Positions 13,903 through 18,274 of a stretch of 18,274 nucleotides of DNA are shown here, in pieces. This DNA comes from DATLYF01 sp035575095 (GTDB lineage Bacteria; Pseudomonadota; Gammaproteobacteria; Competibacterales; Competibacteraceae): assembly GCA_035575095.1 (NCBI GenBank), contig DATLYF010000139.1:1-18274 (forward strand), read 5' to 3'. Each line of letters opens with the position of its first letter. Position 1 is the first letter of the stretch. Below the pieces are notes generated by a model. It ran no database searches and was not told where the DNA came from. It worked only from the letters and a program-made list of their open reading frames with translations. A program made the translations under genes and the position numbers.

Positions 13903-15128
13903 GGCGCATCCTTCGGCGCAAGAGCACCTCCGCCCAGGAGGCGGAGGCTCTGCTCCTGATCGATCCGTGGCTGCTGGTGGCCAGCCTGCTGCTGCTGGCC
14001 CTGGGCCTGCTCATGGTGACCTCGGCCTCCATCCCCATCGCCGACCGTCTCACCGGCCAGCCTTTCTATTTCTTCATCCGCCAGGGTATTCAGGTGGGGC
14101 TGGGGCTGCTGTTAGCGCTGTTCGTGTTCCAGGTGCCGCTCGCTACCTGGTATCGCAGTGGGCCGCTGCTGCTGCTGATCGCTGTGCTGCTGCTGGTCGC
14201 CGTGCTCATCCCCGGGATCGGCAAGGAGGTCAACGGCAGCATGCGCTGGATTGACCTCAAGGTGACCAACGTGCAGGTCTCGGAGCTGGCCAAGCTGTGT
14301 GGCTTCATCTATGTGGCCGGCTATCTGCAGCGCCACGGCGAGGCGCTGCGCACCTCGATGATGGCCATGATCCGGCCGCTGGCGGTGCTCGCCGTGCTCG
14401 GCCTGCTGCTGCTGCTGGAGCCGGATTTTGGCGCCACGGCGGTGCTGCTGGCGGTCGCACTGGGCATGGTGTTCCTGGCCGGGGTCAATATCTGGCAGTT
14501 CGCTGCCTTGCAGCTCGTCACCCTCGGCGCCATGGCCACGCTGCTCTACGCTTCGCCCTATCGGCGGGCACGTCTGGCCAGCTTCCTCGACCCCTGGGCC
14601 GACCCTTTCAACAGCGGCTTTCAGCTCACCCAGTCGCTGATCGCCATCGGCCGCGGCGAGTTGTTCGGCGTGGGCCTGGGCGCCAGCGTGCAGAAGCTGT
14701 TCTATCTGCCCGAGGCCTACACCGACTTCCTGTTCGCCATCCTCGCCGAGGAACTGGGCCTCATCGGGGTGCTGACAGTGATTGGCCTGTATGGCGTGCT
14801 GGTCTGGCGCGCTTTTCGCGTAGGCCAGCATGCCGAGCGGCTGGAGATGCGCTTCGGCGCCTATCTCGCCTACGGCATCGGTCTGTGGTTCGCCCTGCAG
14901 GCGCTGGTCAACATGGGGGTGAACATGGGGGTGCTGCCCACCAAGGGGCTGACCCTGCCGCTGATGAGCTACGGCGGCTCCAGCGTGGTGGTGATGTGCA
15001 TGGCCCTGGCCGTGCTGCTGCGCATCGACCTGGAAGTGCGCGCCAACGACCCGCGCCTGCAGCGCAAGCGCGTCGCCGTGTCCTCGGTCTCCGCTCCGGC
15101 AGCGCCCAGCCAGGTGCCCGGGCCATGA
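13896..15128 (+). CDS. ftsW: Septal peptidoglycan glycosyltransferase FtsW
   Basis: FtsW is the SEDS-family polymerase that builds glycan strands from lipid II at the septum together with FtsI. The 410-residue product (E. coli 414) has a basic cytoplasmic start, about ten membrane segments and a short Ala/Pro-rich tail. Family motifs are NGSMRWIDL, QVSELAKL, EPDFGATAVLL, SFLDPWADPFNSGFQLTQSL, and PEAYTDFLFAILAEELG with Asp277 at the catalytic position known for SEDS proteins. VLPTKGLTLPLMSYGGSS is the late motif. The ATG at 13896 lies inside murD (7-base overlap) and its stop overlaps the murG ATG (ATGA). The full-length TTPxKGxxLP motif favours FtsW over RodA, as does its place between murD and murG. 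Confidence 0.97.
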   Translation: MLGRILRRKSTSAQEAEALLLIDPWLLVASLLLLALGLLMVTSASIPIADRLTGQPFYFFIRQGIQVGLGLLLALFVFQVPLATWYRSGPLLLLIAVLLLVAVLIPGIGKEVNGSMRWIDLKVTNVQVSELAKLCGFIYVAGYLQRHGEALRTSMMAMIRPLAVLAVLGLLLLLEPDFGATAVLLAVALGMVFLAGVNIWQFAALQLVTLGAMATLLYASPYRRARLASFLDPWADPFNSGFQLTQSLIAIGRGELFGVGLGASVQKLFYLPEAYTDFLFAILAEELGLIGVLTVIGLYGVLVWRAFRVGQHAERLEMRFGAYLAYGIGLWFALQALVNMGVNMGVLPTKGLTLPLMSYGGSSVVVMCMALAVLLRIDLEVRANDPRLQRKRVAVSSVSAPAAPSQVPGP

Positions 15129-16207
15129 ACGCGGCACCGGTGGTGATCATGGCTGGCGGCACCGGCGGCCACATCTTCCCCGGCCTGGCGGTGGCCGAGG
15201 CCCTGCGCCGGCGCCAGGTGCCGGTGGTGTGGCTGGGCACGCCGCAAGGGCTGGAGGCGCAGCTGGTGCCGCCGAGCGGCATCCCCATAGAGTGGATCCG
15301 CGTGCGCGGGCTGCGCGGCAGCGCTCTGAGCCAGCGAATTAAGGCCCCGTTCATGTTGGCGGCGGCACTGTGCCAGGCGGGGCTGATCCTGCGCCGGCTG
15401 CGGCCGCGGCTGGTGCTGGGCATGGGTGGCTTCGCCAGCGGCCCGGGAGGGATGATGGCGCGGTTGCTGGGCATTCCGCTGGTGGTGCACGAGCAGAACG
15501 CCGTGCCCGGCATGACCAATCGTGTCCTGGCCCGCCTCGCGGCACGAGTGCTGCAGGCGTTTCCCGACAGTTTCCCGGCGCGCTGCCGGGCGCTCACCGT
15601 GGGCAATCCGGTGCGCGACAGCATCGCTGCCCTGCCGCCGCCGGCCCAGAGGTTCCAAGGACGGGGGGGGCGGCCGCGGCTGCTGGTGCTGGGCGGCAGC
15701 CAAGGCGCGTTGGCCCTCAACCAGCTGCTGCCGCAAGCGCTGGCGCGGCTGCCGGTGCCGGCGCGGCCCGAGGTCTGGCATCAGGCCGGCGGTGCCATGC
15801 TCGAGTCCACCCAGGCCGCCTATCGCGAGGCCGGGGTGGAGGCGCGGCTACTGCCCTTCATCGACGACATGGCGGCGGCCTACGGCTGGGCCGACCTGGT
15901 GGTGTGCCGCGCCGGCGCACTCACCGTGGCCGAACTGGCCGCCGCCGGCATAGGGGCGCTGCTGGTGCCTTTTCCTTTTGCCGTAGACGATCATCAGACC
16001 GCCAACGCTGGCTACCTGGCCCGCGCCGGCGCCGCCGAGATCCTGCCCCAGGACGGCCTGGACGCGGCGCAGCTGGCGGCACGTCTGGGTGCACTGCTGG
16101 ACGACCGGACCCGGCTCCTGGCCATGGCCGAGGCGGCCCGCAGCCTGGCCCAGAGCGAGGCAGCGGAGCGGGTGGCGCAGCACTGCCTGGAGCTGGCGCG
16201 GCCGTGA
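15125..16207 (+). CDS. murG: UDP-GlcNAc:undecaprenyl-PP-MurNAc-pentapeptide GlcNAc transferase MurG
   Basis: MurG adds GlcNAc to lipid I on the inner face of the inner membrane, giving lipid II. The 360-residue GT-B enzyme (E. coli 355) begins with IMAGGTGGHIFPGLAVAE (first G-loop, His16) and has LVLGMGGFASGPGG, VVHEQNAVPGMTNR, the second G-loop GGSQGA at 190-195, LPFIDDMAAAY, VVCRAGALTVAELAAAG and DDHQTANA, which bind UDP-GlcNAc in the family. The ATG at 15125 overlaps ftsW by four bases. A run of eight G at 15663-15670 encodes an Arg-Gly-Gly linker between the two lobes; the frame stays open. murC follows after 17 bases. Confidence 0.98.
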   Translation: MNAAPVVIMAGGTGGHIFPGLAVAEALRRRQVPVVWLGTPQGLEAQLVPPSGIPIEWIRVRGLRGSALSQRIKAPFMLAAALCQAGLILRRLRPRLVLGMGGFASGPGGMMARLLGIPLVVHEQNAVPGMTNRVLARLAARVLQAFPDSFPARCRALTVGNPVRDSIAALPPPAQRFQGRGGRPRLLVLGGSQGALALNQLLPQALARLPVPARPEVWHQAGGAMLESTQAAYREAGVEARLLPFIDDMAAAYGWADLVVCRAGALTVAELAAAGIGALLVPFPFAVDDHQTANAGYLARAGAAEILPQDGLDAAQLAARLGALLDDRTRLLAMAEAARSLAQSEAAERVAQHCLELARP

Positions 16208-16224
16208 ACATACAGCGGAGCATC

Positions 16225-17658
16225 ATGAACAATCACGCCTACACGCCCATTCCCGCCGAGATGGGCCGCATCAACCGCATCCACTTCGTCGGCATCGGCG
16301 GTGCGGGCATGAGCGGCATCGCCGAGGTGCTGCTCAACTTGGGCTACCAGATCAGTGGCTCGGATCTCGCCAGCAACGCCGTCACCGCGCGCCTGGCCGA
16401 GCTCGGCGCCAGTATCTACCAGGGCCACCGGGCCGAGCACATCGAGGGCTGCGACGTGGTGGTGGTATCCAGCGCCATCCACGCCGACAATCCCGAGGTG
16501 GCGGCGGCCCTGGCCGCGCGCATCCCCGTGGTGCCGCGTGCCGAGATGTTGGCGGAGCTCATGCGCTTTCGCTACGGCATCGCCATCGCCGGCACCCATG
16601 GCAAGACCACCACCACCAGCCTGGTGGCGAGCCTGCTGGCCGAGGGCGGGCTGGATCCCACTTTCGTCATCGGCGGCCTGCTCAACAGCGCCGGGGCCAA
16701 TGCCCGGCTGGGGCTGGGCCGCTATCTGGTGGCCGAGGCCGACGAGAGCGATGCCTCCTTCCTGTTGCTCAAGCCGATGCTGGCGGTGGTCACCAACATC
16801 GACGCCGACCACCTCTCCACCTACGGCGGTGACTTCGAGAGGCTGCGCGATACCTTCGTCGAGTTCCTGCATCACCTGCCGTTCTACGGCCTGGCGGTGC
16901 TCTGCGCCGACGATCCCGAGGTGCGCGCCATCCTGCCGCGGGTGGCGCGTCCGGTGCTCACCTACGGCACCAGCGCAGACTGCGACATCCGTGCCAGCGA
17001 CATCCAGCAGCGCGGCCTGCAGACCCGCTTCAAGGCCCATCTGCCGGGCGGCGAGATGATCGAGGTCAGCCTCAACCTGCCCGGGCGCACCAGCGTGCTC
17101 AATGCCCTGGCCGCCATCGCCGTGGCGCGCGAACTGGGGGTGTCGATGGTGGCCATCCGCCGCGCCCTGGCCGGCTTCAAGGGGGTGGGACGGCGCTTCC
17201 ATCAGCGCGGCGAACTGGTCCTGCCGGGCGGCGGCCGGGCGCTGGTGATGGAGGACTACGGCCACCATCCACGGGAGATCGCCGCGGTGCTGGAGGCGGT
17301 GCGCGGCGGCCTGAGCGGGCGGCGGCTAGTGCTGGCCTTCCAGCCGCACCGCTACACCCGTACCCGCGACTTGTTCGACGACTTCGCCGCAGTGCTATCG
17401 GAGGCCGATGCACTGATCCTCACCGACGTCTATCCGGCCGGCGAGGCGCCCATCCCCGGCGCTGACGGCCGAGCCCTGAGCCGCGCCATCCGCGCCCGCG
17501 GCAAGCTGGACCCGGTGTTCGTGGACAAGGCGGTGGACATCCCGGCGGTGCTGCCGGATCTGCTGCGCGACGGGGATCTGTTGTTGATGATGGGCGCCGG
17601 CGACATCGGCGCCGTGGCCAGCCGGCTGGGCCGCGACGGCCTGGCGGGGGCGGAGTGA
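16225..17658 (+). CDS. murC: UDP-N-acetylmuramate:L-alanine ligase MurC
   Basis: MurC adds L-alanine to UDP-MurNAc, the first stem-peptide step. The product has 477 residues (E. coli 491). Motifs in order are IHFVGIGGAGMSGIAEVLL at about 19-37, GSDLASNAVT, VVSSAI, VVPRAEMLAELMRF, the P-loop GTHGKTTTT (123-131, Lys127), EADESDASF, TNIDADHLSTYGGDF, GVGRRF, EDYGHHPREI and FQPHRYTRTRDLFDDF. The ATG at 16225 has CGGAG four bases upstream and was preferred; a GTG at 16204 overlapping the murG stop (GTGA) and an ATG at 16261 are in frame and cannot be fully excluded. ddl follows after 10 bases, with no murB between. Confidence 0.97.
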   Translation: MNNHAYTPIPAEMGRINRIHFVGIGGAGMSGIAEVLLNLGYQISGSDLASNAVTARLAELGASIYQGHRAEHIEGCDVVVVSSAIHADNPEVAAALAARIPVVPRAEMLAELMRFRYGIAIAGTHGKTTTTSLVASLLAEGGLDPTFVIGGLLNSAGANARLGLGRYLVAEADESDASFLLLKPMLAVVTNIDADHLSTYGGDFERLRDTFVEFLHHLPFYGLAVLCADDPEVRAILPRVARPVLTYGTSADCDIRASDIQQRGLQTRFKAHLPGGEMIEVSLNLPGRTSVLNALAAIAVARELGVSMVAIRRALAGFKGVGRRFHQRGELVLPGGGRALVMEDYGHHPREIAAVLEAVRGGLSGRRLVLAFQPHRYTRTRDLFDDFAAVLSEADALILTDVYPAGEAPIPGADGRALSRAIRARGKLDPVFVDKAVDIPAVLPDLLRDGDLLLMMGAGDIGAVASRLGRDGLAGAE

Positions 17659-17668
17659 GGCGAGAGCG

Positions 17669-18274
17669 ATGAGCGAGATGGGGCGGGAACAGCGTCGGGT
17701 GGTGCGGGCTGCCGCCGAATTCGGCAAGGTGGCCGTACTCTACGGGGGCCGCTCGGCCGAGCGCCAGGTCTCCTTGTGGAGCGGCGAGGCGGTGCTCAGG
17801 GCGCTGCAGGAGCGCGGGGTGGACGCTCACGGCATCGACGCCGACGAGCGGGTGCTGGAGACCCTGGCGCGTGGCGACTACGACCGGGTGTTCATCGCCC
17901 TGCACGGCCGCGGCGGCGAGGACGGCACCTTGCAGGGGGCGCTGGAATGCCTGGGACTGCCCTACACCGGCAGCGGAGTGCTGGCCTCGGCCCTGTCCAT
18001 GGACAAGCTGCGCACCAAGCAGCTGTGGCGCGGCGTCGGCCTGCCCACCCTGCCGTACCGAGTGCTGCGCGAGGAGGCCGACCTGGAGCAGATACTGGAC
18101 GAGCTGGGGCTGCCGTTGGCGGTAAAGCCGGCCCAGGAGGGCTCCAGCATCGGCGTCAGCCGCGTGGACCGGGCCGATCAGTTGCAGGCCGCCTGGGAGC
18201 TGGCGCGGCGCTACGACTCCCTGGTGCTGGTGGAGCCGTGGATGACCGGCGGTGAGTACACCGGCGCGGTGCTC
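17669..18274 (+). CDS. ddl: D-alanine:D-alanine ligase, N-terminal two-thirds (3' end outside window)
   Basis: Ddl joins two D-alanines with ATP for MurF to use. The 202 visible residues cover the N-terminal domain and part of the ATP-grasp domain. VAVLYGGRSAERQVSLWSG contains Glu31, which matches the glutamate that contacts the first D-Ala. VFIALHGRGGEDGTLQGAL, LPYTGSGVLASALSMDK and the ATP-grasp loop VKPAQEGSSIGVS follow. Place after murC makes it the DdlB-type copy. Compared with E. coli DdlB there are about 16 extra N-terminal residues (MSEMGREQRRVVRAAAEF); a second in-frame ATG at 17678 would shorten this by three, and the ribosome-binding site is weak for both, so the start is open. ftsQ, ftsA and ftsZ would be expected beyond the edge. 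Confidence 0.95.
   Translation, partial: MSEMGREQRRVVRAAAEFGKVAVLYGGRSAERQVSLWSGEAVLRALQERGVDAHGIDADERVLETLARGDYDRVFIALHGRGGEDGTLQGALECLGLPYTGSGVLASALSMDKLRTKQLWRGVGLPTLPYRVLREEADLEQILDELGLPLAVKPAQEGSSIGVSRVDRADQLQAAWELARRYDSLVLVEPWMTGGEYTGAVL

Noticed and set aside
16204..16224. GTG at 16204 as the murC start, overlapping the murG stop.
   Set aside because: The ATG at 16225 has a better placed CGGAG and needs no extra residues; the GTG is kept only as a lesser alternative.
1..18274. Search by eye for tRNA genes, CRISPR repeats, insertion sequences, attachment sites and DnaA boxes.
   Set aside because: None was seen; all long stretches are explained by conserved housekeeping genes, and no long direct or terminal inverted repeats stand out.

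Overview
The window is a GC-rich stretch (about two-thirds G+C by eye) from a Gram-negative bacterium, most likely a gammaproteobacterium of the Chromatiales / purple-sulfur-type assemblage or a relative. The reasons are the gene order (dolP-gmhA/diaA-yraN facing rsmI, then rnpB, mraZ and the dcw cluster, as in Pseudomonas), the meso-DAP-type MurE, an outer-membrane-type lipoprotein signal on DolP, and an A-type RNase P RNA. The genus cannot be fixed from sequence alone.

Left part (1-3600, minus strand). Five closely spaced genes are read leftwards: yraN (nuclease-fold protein), a SIS-domain phosphoheptose isomerase/DiaA-like gene, dolP (two-BON-domain lipoprotein), gor (glutathione reductase) and the first 210 codons of a cation P-type ATPase that leaves the window. 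A good sigma70-type promoter for them (TTGACA / GATACT) lies at 3646-3675 and overlaps the start codon of the divergent rsmI. The lpoA gene that sits beside yraN in E. coli and Pseudomonas is absent here.

Middle part (3669-5184, plus strand). rsmI (16S rRNA 2'-O-methyltransferase) is followed 46 bases later by rnpB, the RNase P RNA, whose terminal stem is perfectly paired. From 4915 to about 5100 there is an unusually AT-rich noncoding island with three short inverted repeats. A near-consensus promoter (TTGACA / TATAGT) and a 10-base-period repeat matching the known MraZ operator follow.

Right part (5185-18274, plus strand). This is a textbook division and cell wall (dcw) cluster: mraZ, rsmH, ftsL, ftsI, murE, murF, mraY, murD, ftsW, murG, murC and the first two-thirds of ddl. 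Most junctions overlap by 1-7 bases (ATGA, GTGA, TGATG), so translation is probably coupled. Together the genes make UDP-MurNAc-pentapeptide (MurC, MurD, MurE, MurF, with Ddl supplying D-Ala-D-Ala), load it on undecaprenyl phosphate (MraY, MurG), and polymerise and cross-link it at the septum (FtsW, FtsI, FtsL). MraZ probably represses the operon. murB is not between murC and ddl, as in E. coli and Pseudomonas.

I found no mobile element, CRISPR array, tRNA or broken gene. I see no clearly new system. The points most worth a second look are regulatory or about gene content: the MraZ box array and upstream inverted repeats, the missing lpoA, the gor/P-type ATPase extension of the dolP operon, and two G8 tracts in essential genes.
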